A stretch of DNA of 64,000 nucleotides from Zeugodacus cucurbitae (taxonomy: Eukaryota; Arthropoda; Insecta; Diptera; Tephritidae), in NCBI RefSeq assembly GCF_028554725.1, contig NC_071667.1, positions 54,553,501 to 54,617,500 of the forward strand. Direction: 5' to 3'. A program made the translations under genes and the position numbers. Positions 24,343-37,040 of this stretch are shown here, piece after piece. Below the pieces are notes generated by a model. The model was not told the DNA's origin. It ran no database searches and saw nothing but the letters and a program-made list of their open reading frames with translations. The first letter of the stretch is position 1. Every line of letters starts with the position of its first letter.

Positions 24343-27300
24343 ATGGGTTTATTGAATGTGTTACCAAGTGCCGACTATCTGCGCGACATTTTGCTTTTAG
24401 CCTTGATTTCGGCCATCGTTGCCACACTACTGAGCGTACGCTTCTATTTGCGCATTACAGCCGGGAGATGTTTCACAGAGGTAACCGCCTGCTTTTTCTC
24501 CACTCACCTCTCTCACTAGGTAACTGTCACCCTGTCACCCGTCACCTTATGAACCAACCTAAGTGCTTTCCAATTTCATTTTTTATTTGCTTATGTATTT
24601 CCCCACCAAATCTTCACACAACAAACAACACATACTAATTATATAAACGTATTAAATCCTAATATGTGAGCACGGTTTTAATTATCTAATTACAAATGTT
24701 GAAATAGTCGTCGTTAGTTAGCTGAGGAGGTTAGTACTGTGTGACATTATGCAAGTCATTATTATATGTTAACTGTTAAGCTGAAAAATACCGGTAAGAC
24801 ACGCGTTTAACTCGCGACTGTGACATTAATACCCAACTAACCTATGGTACCTAGTACTTGTAGTTATGAACATATGTATCAGCATGTGCTAGTTCACGGC
24901 AATGAAAAGTTAAGACCAGTTTTGCGCGTGGCAAAATTTTAACTACAAACCTCTAGTAATAAAAAATATTTAGTAGTGTTGTATTAATATAATGTATAGA
25001 TACAATTTGAGCAAATAGAGCTCAATTTTCTTTCATAAAATATTTGACCTGAAGTACCCCATTCGATTATTAATAATTACTCTATTTTATTATTACTACT
25101 TGCGGCACAAGGGTACTTCCACATTTTCAAACAATGAGCTAGTTCTACTTCTAATTGCCGTTATTACTCATGAATTATGAATAATTGCATGAACACAGTT
25201 ATTAAACCATTTTCAATGATGTTTTTAATTGTATGACAGATGCACACCAGTCGCATTAAGTAATCAATTACTGTTGTTAAATTTCAAGTAAAAATGCTTA
25301 AAACAAGGTTTTAGTCATAGCTTAGTCTTATAAATTCACTTGCAAATATTGTTATAAGTCGATAATAGCCTTTTTGCACAGCCAACTTAATTGATACATT
25401 AAGATTATAATTGAGAAACCAATTTTTGACCTTCGCACTGCCGGCTACTCGATAAACGATCAGCTTTCCACAAGAAGTTGTTAAGTTTCATCTTCCTATT
25501 TTTAGCAGCGACATCTACCGTCGAGTCGCATTACTGATATTTTATCAATAAAAAAGCCAAATTTAGAGTGGGTGCATATAGTGCATTTTCAACTCGATTT
25601 GTATTCAATTAAAAATGTAGAAAAATGAGATTTTAATTTAGAATCGTAAATCGATCTAAATCAGCGCTTTAATCGAGCAAAGGATGGTTAATTGATCAAT
25701 TAACTCCTGTGCGAAAAGGCTATAAAAACTAGTTTGGACGATTTAAGTGACGATGTGTCTATTAACTCACTTGTAATTTGACAGTTTTTGCCATTTCGTT
25801 GAACCGAGTGAATTCAATACGCAGTGTATCTTTCTAAATATGTGGATGCCTCAAGTTTACTTTATAAGTAATAAAGAGAATACTTGCAAATGCAGCCTCA
25901 TAGTTTGAGTTTATTGGGTTATATTCGTATCTTTACAAAAATCCCGCTTGTCATCACTATGATTGCTGTTGTTAACTTATACCTTTAGCTCCACATACAT
26001 ACATTTATAGCGGGCTGATGAGCGAGATTTCCGAGAGCGTATTTCGCTTATAAATTAACTATGTACTTACTAAGGCCAAGGCAGATGTCAACATAGACGT
26101 GACTATATTATTAAGTGCGTATGAAAAGCGTCCCAGTAAGAAATTCCAATTGGAAACCACCAAGCGGAGCCAGGTCGCTCGCTCTCTACCTGATCTTTCC
26201 GACGAAGTGATTGTCTTCCTCTTCCACTGTTTCCATCAGCTGGTACTGCATCGAACACTTTCAAAGCTGGAGTGCTTTCATACATTCGGAAAACATGTCC
26301 TAGATATTCTTCTATAGTTTACGGTTGCCAATGTTCAAAGGACAATAAATCTTCCGCAAAACCATTTACCCGATTCCTAGTGCCGTCTCACCGGATGTTG
26401 ACATCGTCCATGCTTCTGCACCATAAAGCAGAACGGGGGTGATAAAAGACTTGTAGAGTTTGATTTTGGTTCGTCGAGAGAGGACTTTACTTTTCAATTG
26501 CCTACTCAGTTCTAAGTAGCACCTGTTGGCAAGATTGATTCTGCGTTGGAGTTCGAGGCTCACATTGTTTTTGATGCTGGTTCCAAGATGAACGAAATTA
26601 TTTACAACTTTAAAGTTATGACTGTCGTCTTTGTCTAGCCTTCTATCAATTTTGATATTGGCGCTTCGCTATCATGGCGACTCCAAGATAGATTAATTGT
26701 TTTAAAAATTTTGAACCCAGAGGACCTGAGGATCAACCCTATGCTCATTGATTATGTAATTAAATACAGCATGAGATATAATATGTAATGAGATACTATC
26801 CCATGAAACCACTTTTATCAGATGAGTTAAGAAAAAAGGTATTTTTTTAATGTGGGGAATGAGTTATAGGCAATGGTTGGGCCGTTTTTATTGTGTTAAG
26901 AAGATACTTCATTGAAGTACAAAACGACAAAAAATATGTTGTTTCGAAAATGTCAAACCGTAATTGACTCATGTATTATAATTTCAAAAATATATCGGAA
27001 CCTTCAACTAACTGCTTTCTTATTAATTTTCATATTTTTAAACTTTTGTAAAATTTTTAAAATTAATTATTTCCATAACTTGCAGACCAAAATGGAAGGC
27101 AAAACAGTTATCATCACAGGCGCCAACAGTGGCATTGGCAAGGAGGCAGCACGCGATTTGGCACAGCGAGGAGCGCGCATTATTATGGCGTGCCGAAATC
27201 TGGAGACCGCGAATGCCGCCAAAGGTAAATACAAGCATTAATAATGAAAGTAATATTATAACACTAATATGTACCATTCCATTCTTCCAGAGGAAATCAG

Positions 27301-28021
27301 CAAGGAGACTGGCAACAACAACTTGATTGTGAAGAAATTGGATTTGGGCTCACAGAAGTCGGTACGCGAATTTGCCGCTGATATTGTTAAGAACGAACCG
27401 AAAATCGATGTACTTATACACAACGCTGGTATGGCGTTGGCATTCCGTGGTCAAACTAGTGAAGATGGCATTGAATTGACAATGGCCACAAATCATTATG
27501 GTCCATTTTTGCTTACTCACTTGTTGATCGATGTTTTGAAGCGTAGCGCTCCAGCACGCATTGTCATCGTTGCTTCCGAACTATATCGTTTTGCTTCGGT
27601 GAATTTGGATAAACTCAATCCGATTGGTACATTCCCAGCTGCTTATCTGTACTACGTGTCGAAATTCGCCAATATTTATTTTGCACGCGAATTGGCCAAA
27701 CGCTTGGAAGGTAGCGGTGTAACGGTGAATTTCTTGCATCCAGGCATGATTGACTCGGGTATCTGGCGTAATGTGCCCTTCCCACTCAACTTGCCAATGA
27801 TGGCTATAACAAAGGGTTTCTTCAAGACACCAAAGGCGGGCGCACAAACCACCATCTATTTGGCTACCTCCGATGAAGTGGCCAATGTGTCGGGCAAATA
27901 TTTTATGGACTGCAAAGAGTCGACTTTGAGCGCTGCTGCGATGGATGAGGAGAAGGGCCGCAAGTTGTGGGAGGAGTCGGTTAAGTTGGTCAAGTTGACC
28001 GCGCAAGATCCAAAGATCTAA
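24343..28021 (+). CDS. CG7675: membrane-anchored short-chain (retinol-type) dehydrogenase
   Basis: An NAD(P)H-dependent oxidoreductase of the RDH11-14-like SDR group, expected to act on retinoids or similar carbonyls at a membrane. Coding exons 24343-24480, 27086-27224, 27291-28021; phase 0 then 1; 335 aa. Exon 1 (MGLLNVLPSADYLRD.., ending GRCFTE) gives one membrane helix at about residues 14-36. The Rossmann motif TGANSGIG is at 57-64, NAG at 137-139, the catalytic Ser in VASELYRF at 188, and YxxxK (Tyr213, Lys217) in YYVSKFAN. The C-terminus ends ..VKLTAQDPKI. Without exon 1 the protein would start at MEGKTVIITG and lack the anchor that this group carries. An acceptor-like tattatag sits immediately before the ATG, so a non-coding exon probably lies upstream. 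Intron 1 (2.6 kb) holds a retrotransposon fragment. The Drosophila name is from sequence resemblance and position next to glass, recalled rather than searched. Confidence 0.9.
26130..26627 (-). mobile_element. RTE retrotransposon fragment in intron 1 of the dehydrogenase gene
   Basis: Closely matches the RT C-terminal part of the element at 17649-20454 (minus-strand MSLELQRRINLANRCYLELS, KLYKSFITPVLLYGAEAWTM). It carries deletions and frameshifts, and ends abruptly at agttatgactgtcg. Confidence 0.85.
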
Positions 28022-28126
28022 TCAAATTTAACTACCAGTCTTAATGCTAACATTTTTTTATAAGAAATAATTACAAGTAATCTAAGTTTCATAGCGTGCA
28101 ATATTGCATTTTTAATGGAATTATGA

Positions 28127-28132
28127 AATAAA
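28127..28132 (+). terminator. poly(A) signal AATAAA of the dehydrogenase gene
   Basis: AATAAA 106 bases after the stop in gaaataaattttattt. Confidence 0.6.
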
Positions 28133-28409
28133 TTTTATTTTTATTTTTTGCAAATATTTGTTTTAAAATGTATGGAAAACTCCTGATATCCTACGGTAAG
28201 CGGATACACTTAAGACCTCAAAGAGGAATACCTTGTCCATCGGAATTTAAAGATGTAAGGTTTAAGGTTAACGATACGAGTAGGAATCATAATGCTGGGC
28301 ATATGCAGACTAAATCCCTCTTGATGTCTACTAAGTAAGGCAAACAGCTAAAACTCGGACGCTTGTATAGAAACAAATTCATCAGAAACCAAGAGGTCAA
28401 GAAAATCAT

Positions 28410-29735
28410 TAGATCAGTCTACTGAATTTCTTTAAGATTTCTCACATAAGTCCATACATATACCATATACCATATAATGATAATATAATGTCAACTGATT
28501 TCAACTATTTTTGCCACCTATCTACATTCTATCCAAGATTATATGCTCAATAATTTTTTCTGATATATCTCACATACTAAACGATATATATGGTAAAAAG
28601 TCCAATGAAAGTTTGAAACCGCAAATATTAGGTATATGGGAGCTATGGGAAGTTCTGACCCGATTTCACTCATTTTTGGCACGGAGACATATTATTAGAA
28701 GAAAAATGTTTCCTCACAATTTCTTAAAAATATCTAAGAGACTTACTTATATTTTCGGTAAAAAATATATAACATTAGAAGCACTGAGGTCCTATAAAAG
28801 TAGTATTTGTGCACAGTTTTGTTCCGATGTCTGCACTAGTTCTTACTTCATATATTGTAAAGTAAACGAATTGACTTCAAAATTCTGATATATGGAAAGA
28901 AGGCGTGGTTGTCAACCGATTTGGCCTATTTTCACAACGTATCATTGGGATGCAACGAAAATATTACAACCAAATTTCATTGAAATTGGTCGAGCAGTTT
29001 CGGAGATATGGTTTTTGAACTATAAGTAGGAGGAGCCACGCCCATTTAAAATTTTGTTTACCACTTTAAGTGTAGCTCTTCTAGACCATCTCTACCATGT
29101 AATTCAAGGTCCCTAATGTTTTTTTTTAGTGAATTAAAGCATTTTTAGTTGTTTTCAACATAACCTTTGTATGGGAGGTGGGCGTGGTTATGATCCTATA
29201 TCTTCCATTTTTGAAATATATAAGGAAGTGGCTAAGAGATACGACTATAGAGAGTTGGTTGATACAGATTTAATAGTTTACGAGATATGTACAAAAAACT
29301 TAATAGGGGCGGGGTCACTCCAAACATCCCAAAAAAATTACATCCAAATATGCCCCTTTCTAGTACAATTCTTTGTACCAATTTTTTTTTATTTTTTATA
29401 ACTTTATTTGTGTCTTAGTTATGACACTTTATATGTTTTCGGTTTTCGCCATTTTTTGGGCGTGGCAATGGTCCGATTTCGTCCATTTTCAATACCAACC
29501 TCCTAAGGTTGTCAAGGAAAATGTGTACCAAGTTTCATTAAGATATCTCAATTTTTACTCAAGTTATCGCTTGCATGGACAGACGGACGGATATCCGGAT
29601 TTCAACTCCAATCGTCATGCTGATCATTTATATATGTATAATCCCATCTCTGGGTGACACAAACAACAGTTATGTGAACAAAACTATAATACTCTCTTTA
29701 GCAACTTTGTTGCGAGAGTATAAAAATGTAACGTA
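28410..29735 (+). repeat. R1 family repeat, plus orientation, long copy
   Basis: Contains the shared blocks ggcgtggttgtcaaccgatt, ttggtcgagcagtttcgg, agatatggtttttgaac, cataacctttgtatgggagg, gacagacggacggatatc, and ends gttgcgagagtataaaaatg, which pairs with the tttatactctcg near the start of the 23047 copy. Limits are approximate. Confidence 0.65.
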
Positions 29736-29739
29736 TTTC

Positions 29740-30060
29740 AAGTTTCGATGCATCATATCGAAGAAACCATCTATGCTTTTTTAATGGGCATCCATAATGG
29801 ATAGTAACCACGCCCGTGGCACCGCCCACTTTTGGGTAAAAAACATATCATAGGAATTGCTCGACAGGAATTTAGTACACAATATTTTTTGACATCCTGA
29901 TGCTACTGTTTAAAATTAGTTCACAAGTGAAGATATCGGGAAAAAACGTTGCACAACCGAACATAATGACATCAGAGCATATGCCTGACATTTTACCGGA
30001 GATATCGGTAAATCTTTGAGATTTCATTAAGATATATCATTAAAAATTTCCGGTGGACTT
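29740..30060 (-). repeat. R1-like repeat fragment, minus orientation
   Basis: aaccacgcccgtggcaccgcc, aaaaacatatcataggaattgctcg and gttcacaagtgaagatatcgg correspond to the reverse complement of R1 blocks. It lies tail to tail with the preceding plus copy. Confidence 0.45.
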
Positions 30061-33000
30061 TATATGACATACATATGTATATCGTTTATTACACTTAACG
30101 CACTCGGCTGGATGTTGAACCAAACATACGTTTTCCGGGAGATTGAGTAAGAAGTAAAATCGAAATAAAACCAATATCGAAATATTTGCATTCGAAGTTC
30201 CAAAAAAGGTTTATTCAAAAATCATATTATTAATTACAGGATATAGTTACTAAAAATTGTGAGAAAATCTAAAATTTCTTCTTCATTCAGTGGTGTATAA
30301 AATCGGTCAAAAGTATATAACAGTTATAAGAAGTTAAAGTTGAATGTTCGAAAAAAAAATATTTCGAAAAACACTGGACCAATTTTTGAATTTTTTTTTT
30401 CATCTGTCAAATAAGTTTGATCAAAAAATGTTATACACCATTTGAATATGAAGAAAATAATTCGAAAGCGAATATTTCGATTTTGGAGGCTATCTTCGAA
30501 AATCCGAGAATATACTTTTTTACTTTTGACTCAATATCCCAGACCAAATTTCATATTTGGTCCAATTCCGAGAAAAAAGTTGATTTTGTCGTATAGTGTT
30601 ATGTAAGATATCTTAAAGCTAAGTGACCGTGGCTGAATTTGATCCAAATCCAGTACTCTGCTCTGCTTTGAGATTCTTTTACCCTTAGGAAGAAAGAATT
30701 TCGTTATATGGTAAGGATCATCATAGCGCACTTCTTCCCCAAAAAACTTACTCAGAAACTTCATAAACTGCAATCATCAGAATATAAAGCATGTACTGGA
30801 TATGATAAAAGAAAGCTCACTCTTCAGCCGGTAGACGTAGTGTCTCGCAATGTACCAAACTAATATAATGGGAGTTAGGTTGAAAAAACGAACAAAGTTG
30901 ATTAATTCTACATAGTTGTGAAAGGATACTTATTGATTCCTTTAACTAATCAACCAATTTGATAGAACTGACCTCTAATGGATATACTCTTGAAAATACT
31001 TAACATTGGATGTTATAGACACGAATTAAAGTGTGAGAAACAGTTGAGGGTAACTAATTAAGGAACCATCTTAATCTTAATCTCTATGTAGCAAATTTTG
31101 GCGCGAAATTTACAGTCAATGTGAAAAAAATTTCAATGACATGTTGTAAAACGTGAGAATTTCTTCATTCTGTTTTGATTTAATTTTTTCATTGCAAAGT
31201 AATACGATAGTTTCAGCGGCAATCAGTCAAAATTGACCACCATAACGGCAGAATAAAACAGGTTTAACCGAAACTGATTTTTAAACGTTTTTTTATAATT
31301 TTTTTAATATTTTTATAAATTTGTACTCGTACATATAAGTAATCCTGTGACAAGGTCCTTGCAAAAGTTCCCACACCTGTTGGATAGCGTGTACATATGT
31401 TTGTATATCCATGTTCTCACTCTCATGCGAGTCAAAATGAAATCTGACAAATATTCTCTGAGGACATTAAATAAGACATGCAGCAGCAGAAGCAGTCAGG
31501 ACGACGAGCGTTTAATCTGATAAACACGCATAATTTGTCGGTTTGCCAAAGTCGAACGCGCAGGGGTGCATTGAGTAGCCCATTTTCAACACGTTCACCT
31601 ATTAGTGGTGATACAAGCTCGCTTGCGGTAGATTACATATTACCGATAATAATCGCTCCTCAACGCAAGCGTCGCGCAAGGAGAGACAGATAATGCAACA
31701 GTAGCGGCACGTGGCTAACGGTATTTATGAGATATACCTAAATGCAAGCGTATTGCAGTGGGCGGCTGAGTACTATTTGTTCATAATATTAGCGATGTGC
31801 GCTGGTCGCAGATAATATTTTGATGAGTATAATTGAAATTTAATATTTTCTTAAAGGATTACAAAATTAGCAGTTTGACGCTGGAACAATGATGAATGTT
31901 GTAACAGAAATTATAGTGTACATGTATATATGTATGCTTAGAGAGCTAGCATTAAGGCATCTAAGTGCCGCAAAACCAACAATTATGCGAAATAAAATAT
32001 GTTCTCATGATTAGCAACTGATCTGAGGTTACTGGTGAAGCTAGTGGCTTATCGGAAGCGTGTGCCGCTGGTTCAAAGTAAACGGCAAATATTTGCAAAT
32101 GTTATTACAGTTATTTTGAGCTTAAGATTCTTCAAATTCCCTTCTGTCTAATTTTAAAATATATAAGCAATATATGAATGAGCCCTTTTACCAAGTTGAG
32201 CTAATGTATGCCTTACTCTTAAGTTATATTTCCGAAAGTATCGCATTGCAATTAATTTAACGTGCTCCCTTCAAGTGTACTCACAGTGTAATAAACTCAA
32301 CTGTGCTGCGACATATTGGGCCAAGTCGGGTTGTAGGTGTAATTTGAGAAGCGCGATTACTGGCCAACGCATATCCTTGTTTGGTTGGTGAGTAGCTCGG
32401 TCAGGCGGACATTGACAGTTCCTCTTCAACTGTCACATGGTCTCGTCGTACTTATGCTGAAGTGACATTAAGAATAGTGCTGTCTTGCGTTTAGCATTTG
32501 TTTACGTAGAATCGCTCGTACCCTAATCAGGCAGGACATATTGCGGTTTTAAATGGCTCTATGTTTTGTTTATAATTGTTTTTTGTTTTTATTTTTTTCT
32601 TTGTTAAAGCGCACTGCAATGCTCTTCGTAGACCAGCTGTCACCACAGTCAAGTGGCAGATTGTGGGTGTTTTTAGAATGGTCATTGATACTTTTCCGTC
32701 GCTTCCGTATTGGCAGGCGATGTGTTAAGGCGTTATAGTGGACAGATGGTGTGAATGAGATACTGTGCTTTTATGTACTTGTATATGTAGAATGTTAGTT
32801 TTTCAAAAGAGGGTATATGTATCCACAGATAGTTTTCAAATGTTAATACTACTACATTTTGAATTGGTCAATATATACGATCTCTCAATCAAACACAAAC
32901 ATGCTCTTCAAATTTGTATATGATAAATTGAGTTCAATTAAAATCTGGAAAATAAGCAGTTGCATGAAAGTTAGCTGGTCTTGTCTCAAATTCTTAAAAG

Positions 33001-33229
33001 TTTCAATTTTCATTTTAAAATTAGATTTTATTATGAATATATTTCATATGAAGAATATGATTTTTTTCTGTTAAAAATTGAATGATGTGACATCCTTTGA
33101 AACATCCAAAAATTGTAGATTATTGTCAAATAAGATTTGTTGCTTAGCAGTAACAGCATACTTTATTCTTCACAAGACAACCTTAATTTATCGAGTGAAT
33201 TCTGATTATATATATGTATATATATTTGG
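30061..33229. other. intergenic, no gene recognised
   Basis: Mostly AT-rich. Two stretches are less AT-rich and look unlike the repeats: 31440-31760 (gaagcagtcaggacgacgag.., caacgcaagcgtcgcgcaagg) and 32260-32740 (gttggtgagtagctcggtcaggcg.., agaccagctgtcaccacag). Either could be a regulatory element; a 71-codon frame at 31478-31693 (rich in Arg and Ser) has no features that let me call it a gene. Confidence 0.4.
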
Positions 33230-34105
33230 CGGAAGGACCGCTTTAAGCGATTATAGCCGAGTTCACTACAGCGCGAAACGCATCTCTCCTTTTGGTAGTG
33301 GTCCTTCTCCACCTGGTCCTTCCATATGTGTGGAGATCTCCCTCTTCCTCGGCTTCCTCCATCGGGTGCTGCATCGAACACTTTCAGAGTTGGAGTGTTT
33401 AAATCCACTTGTACAACATCTAGTAGCCGTTGTCTTTTTATTCGCTAAACTATGACATCGGATGTTGTCATCGTCCAAGCTTCAGCGCCTTACATCAGGA
33501 AGGGAATAATAAGCGACTTTTTGGTTTTTGGATTTTGGTTCGACGAGAGAGGACTTTACTTTTCAATTGCCTACTTAGTTCAAAGTAGTACCTGTTGGCC
33601 AGAGTGATTCTGCAATGGATTTCGAGGCTGACATTTTTGGTGTTGTTGCTGTTGATGCTGGTTCCCAAGTAGACGAAACTATCTACAACTTCAGAGTTAT
33701 GACTGTCAACAGTGAAGTGTGAACCAACACGCGAGTGCACCGACTGTTTGTTTTATGACAGGATATATTTCGTCTTGTCCTCATTCACCACCAGACCTAT
33801 ACGCTTCACTTCCTTATCAAGACTGGAAAAAGCAGAACAAACGGCGGTTGTTGCTTCCGATCATGTCAATTATCATATTATTTTTTCCAGCAATAGATTG
33901 AAGAAGTCGCATGATATCACCATCTCCCTGTTTGAAGACACGTTTGGTATTGTAAATAGCTCGGCCGGTAATCCATCGGCCCTCGCCGCTTCAAGCGGGT
34001 AATTGCTATTCGAATTTCTTCATGGTCGGGTAATAGAACATCTATTCCATGGTCATCGATGGGAAATCGGGTTTACCATCTCCTGGTGTTGTACTTTCAC
34101 TGCCA
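33230..34105 (-). mobile_element. RTE retrotransposon fragment
   Basis: Minus-strand matches to the 17649-20454 element: SRVGSHFTVDSHNSEVVDSFVYLGTSINSN, and the segment corresponding to the 'CQ..AGNPSA' region up to tttcactgccatg. Internal deletions join distant parts. The 3' flank (gcgattatagccgag) is shared with the fragment at 53890, so it belongs to the element's 3' untranslated end. Confidence 0.85.
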
Positions 34106-34555
34106 TGTAAAGTGTATTTGGGAGCTAGCGGAAGATATTACCCAGTATTGGTGCAGAGGCCCATAATTAGAAGAAAACAATATTCCCTGAATTTCTATCT
34201 GAGAAATTTACCGATATTTTTGGTAACAAATTAGTCACAGGGACTGAGGTCTTCATTTTCGATATCTGGGGCTTGGGAATTTTTTTTTTGATATCTTTAT
34301 TGGTTCTTTATTTTATTAATGCAAAGAGAACGAATTGGATTGAATTCAAAATTGAATTATAGGGGAAGTAGGGGTGGCTGTGAATCGATCGGTCGAGTAG
34401 ATACTAAGCTATGGTTTTTCCATTGAGTGTAGCTCTCCCCCACCATCTCTTCCGTAAAATTTAGTGTTTCTGGCATTTTTCGTTAGTAAGTTAACGCACT
34501 TTTAATTGTTTTTAACATAACCTTTGTACGGGAGGTGGGCCATTAATATAGTAAT
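34106..34555 (+). repeat. R1 family repeat fragment, plus orientation
   Basis: Shares gcagaggcccataattagaag, cataacctttgtacgggagg and agtgtagctctcccccaccat-type blocks with the 28410 copy. It starts exactly where the RTE fragment stops. Confidence 0.55.
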
Positions 34556-36479
34556 GAGTTAATTCTTATTTAAGTCATATCGCTAATTTACATGAATAGT
34601 GCCACAACTCAAAAAAGTCGATTTAGGAAAGCGGTTTAAAGCCTCACTTGTATCTGATATAGCATATATAGACAAATTTCATATATTTATTTAAGAATTA
34701 TGGAAACAATCGTAATAATCTGTCTTCCATTGAGTGAAAACTTTTAATCTTTTCTCTATAATAACTGTATTTTATACGGACATGTCTTTAATTTATAGAA
34801 TTGAACTAGTCGAGGGCGTTCATTTGGGTTCATTGATACTACCGTGCATTTGCTACAAAAACAACATTTAATCATTTGTGACCAATGACCATTGCCATTT
34901 TGTCATTTCCATGCTAACGGCTTTGCTATATAGACACAATACAGATAAATACATATACATATATGCGTGTAATTTTCAGCTTCGATCGCATTTACATATG
35001 AATATGTACATACATATATACAATACATGCATTCATATACATATATTAATTTTCTATTTCCATTCGCCGTTCACAATACACAGTGTCGTTCATTATTTGC
35101 ATTCGTACAATTGTAGTACATTTCGGTTTTGTGCAAAAGTTGTTAAAGACGTCGGATTGTCGGCGTTGGCCGCAAGAAGCCCCAGCAATGCCGTCAGAAA
35201 AGTATTTCATTGATTTTTGAAGCCTCTATAATTGGGGGAAAATGTTGCTATTGGATAACTGCTGGGCGAGGGGCGGTGATGGTGGGGCGGGCAAGGCAAG
35301 TTGGCGGCTTACGAGTGTGGAAAATTAAAAGATGTTGGTTTGCTGGTTCTTTGTTAGCTAGTATAATATTAAATGGACAAATTGTTGGCACGAGTACAGC
35401 ACCACAACCAGAAGCGTAAAGTTCAATTAGGCATAATCACACCACTTTTGCTAATTTCTAAGCTCAAATTATTTGTAATCAAAATAATATGCTCTCCTGG
35501 AAATCCTTCTTGCAAACATGACCACGTGTTGCCTAATCTGTCTGCTTTCATTTCGCGTGGCAAACGGTGCTTTGCATGCGATAACAGGTACTCGTATCAT
35601 ATGTTAAGTCGACCAGAAAGTGATTCTTCACTGCAAACAAATTGTTTACACTCACTTTCGTATTTACCGTTGTGGGTTGTACGAAGTGTTTGCGTATGTA
35701 TTTATTCTGTTACGTGTGATTTAATCAATTGTTCCGTTGGTATCATTTAAAGGGAGGGATCGTAGGCACGGTTGCAGCGAACGCAGCATTTTCGGTTGCT
35801 GTGTTAAATGTGTTGTTTGTTGTAATTTTTGCTTAACGACCAGTTTTTCTATTGGTAATTATGTATATTTAAATGTTTACATGTTTTCATTTCTACTTTA
35901 AAAAGTTACTTTGAGCTTATGTTTTGCAGTAAAATCAATTAAATGTCTGTTTAGGTTCGTTGGATTATTTAGTTATTTATTTACTCAGCTGACACCTGAA
36001 GCATGTACAAGTGTATCTATGACTCAGAATTATAATTGAATAGTGGGTTCCCTCTCAAGGGTATTTATTATTCTATGTGTGGTGGCTCTAAAAAACAACA
36101 GACTAAAATTCAAACTTTGATCGTTGATCCTTACTCTCAAACCTCATTTCCACGATATCGAAAGTTATCATCTTATACCGTTTTAAAGGCCTTGTGGTGA
36201 ACCCGAATATTTCAAACTTCTTTTTTTTGTTTACTTCCAATGTGACTTACTTGGATTACAGATTGATTGGTTTGAAAGGTATATGTTGGGAAACTTGTTA
36301 AAAGAGCAAAGTAATTCCCCCGAAACCGAAAGATAAAGTCACTGTTGGTCTGCTGTGAATCTCAGATCAATTATTCAGAGATAATACTATATATGAACTT
36401 GCCCGTGCGCTAGTCAGATTGAAACAAAGTTTAAGCTATTGGGATCGATGGCAATGTGATCTTATAGAGTTCATAAATA
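34556..36479. other. intergenic, no gene seen
   Basis: AT-rich sequence with many short tacatata-type runs (34940-35050). A patch at 35150-35420 is G-rich but shows no splice-consistent coding sequence. Confidence 0.4.
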
Positions 36480-36760
36480 GGCTCAAATATTCTCTCGGAG
36501 TTTAGCTTCAGAAAGTTTTTCAGATCTTTCACACTCGAAGAGACCGCAAGATAACAAATAAAGGCACAGACTACACCGCTTCAATCTATACAGATGGATC
36601 CAAAATGGACAGCGGTGTTGGGGCGAAGCTTTAAGAAACAAAATATATATATCTCTCTCCAATCTCAAGTATAATATATTGTAAATTATTACCAAACATC
36701 GACGGAAGACGGTCAAGGACTACTGGAAACTTATACAAGATGACAATATGATGTCAAAAT
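36480..36760 (+). mobile_element. non-LTR retrotransposon remnant (RNase H fragment, jockey/I-type)
   Basis: The plus strand at about 36563-36634 reads DYTASIYTDGSKMDSGVGAKL and then a stop. YTDGSK is the first catalytic block of the RNase H domain carried by I, jockey and R1-type elements. No other intact domain is nearby. Confidence 0.6.
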
Positions 36761-36818
36761 TTTCGAGAAAGCAACGGCAAATTCTAAATTTCCAACAAAA
36801 TCGATACAAAGGTTAACG

Positions 36819-37040
36819 AGAAACCAGAAAAACTTACAAGATTGTAACCGTAAGTTGAGACAACATAGTGTTCAAAACTATAAAATCATTTTAGGTCAAT
36901 CTAAACAAATAAAATACAACTAATACATAGAGAAACCAGAAAAACTTACAAGATTGTAACCGTAAGTTGAGACAAATAGTGTACAAAACTATAAAATCAT
37001 TTTAGGTCAATCTAGACAATTAAAGTACAACTAATACATA
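36819..37040. repeat. direct tandem duplication, 112-bp unit, two copies
   Basis: 36819-36930 and 36931-37040 both begin agaaaccagaaaaacttaca and end actaatacata, and differ by only a handful of bases. Function unknown. Confidence 0.9.

Noticed and set aside
24201..24638. 145-codon open frame over the first dehydrogenase exon
   Set aside because: It is in a different frame from the exon that splices correctly to the Rossmann exon, and its product has no family resemblance.
31478..31693. 71-codon Arg/Ser-rich frame
   Set aside because: No splice context, no start context of note, no recognisable family; kept only as a possible regulatory block.
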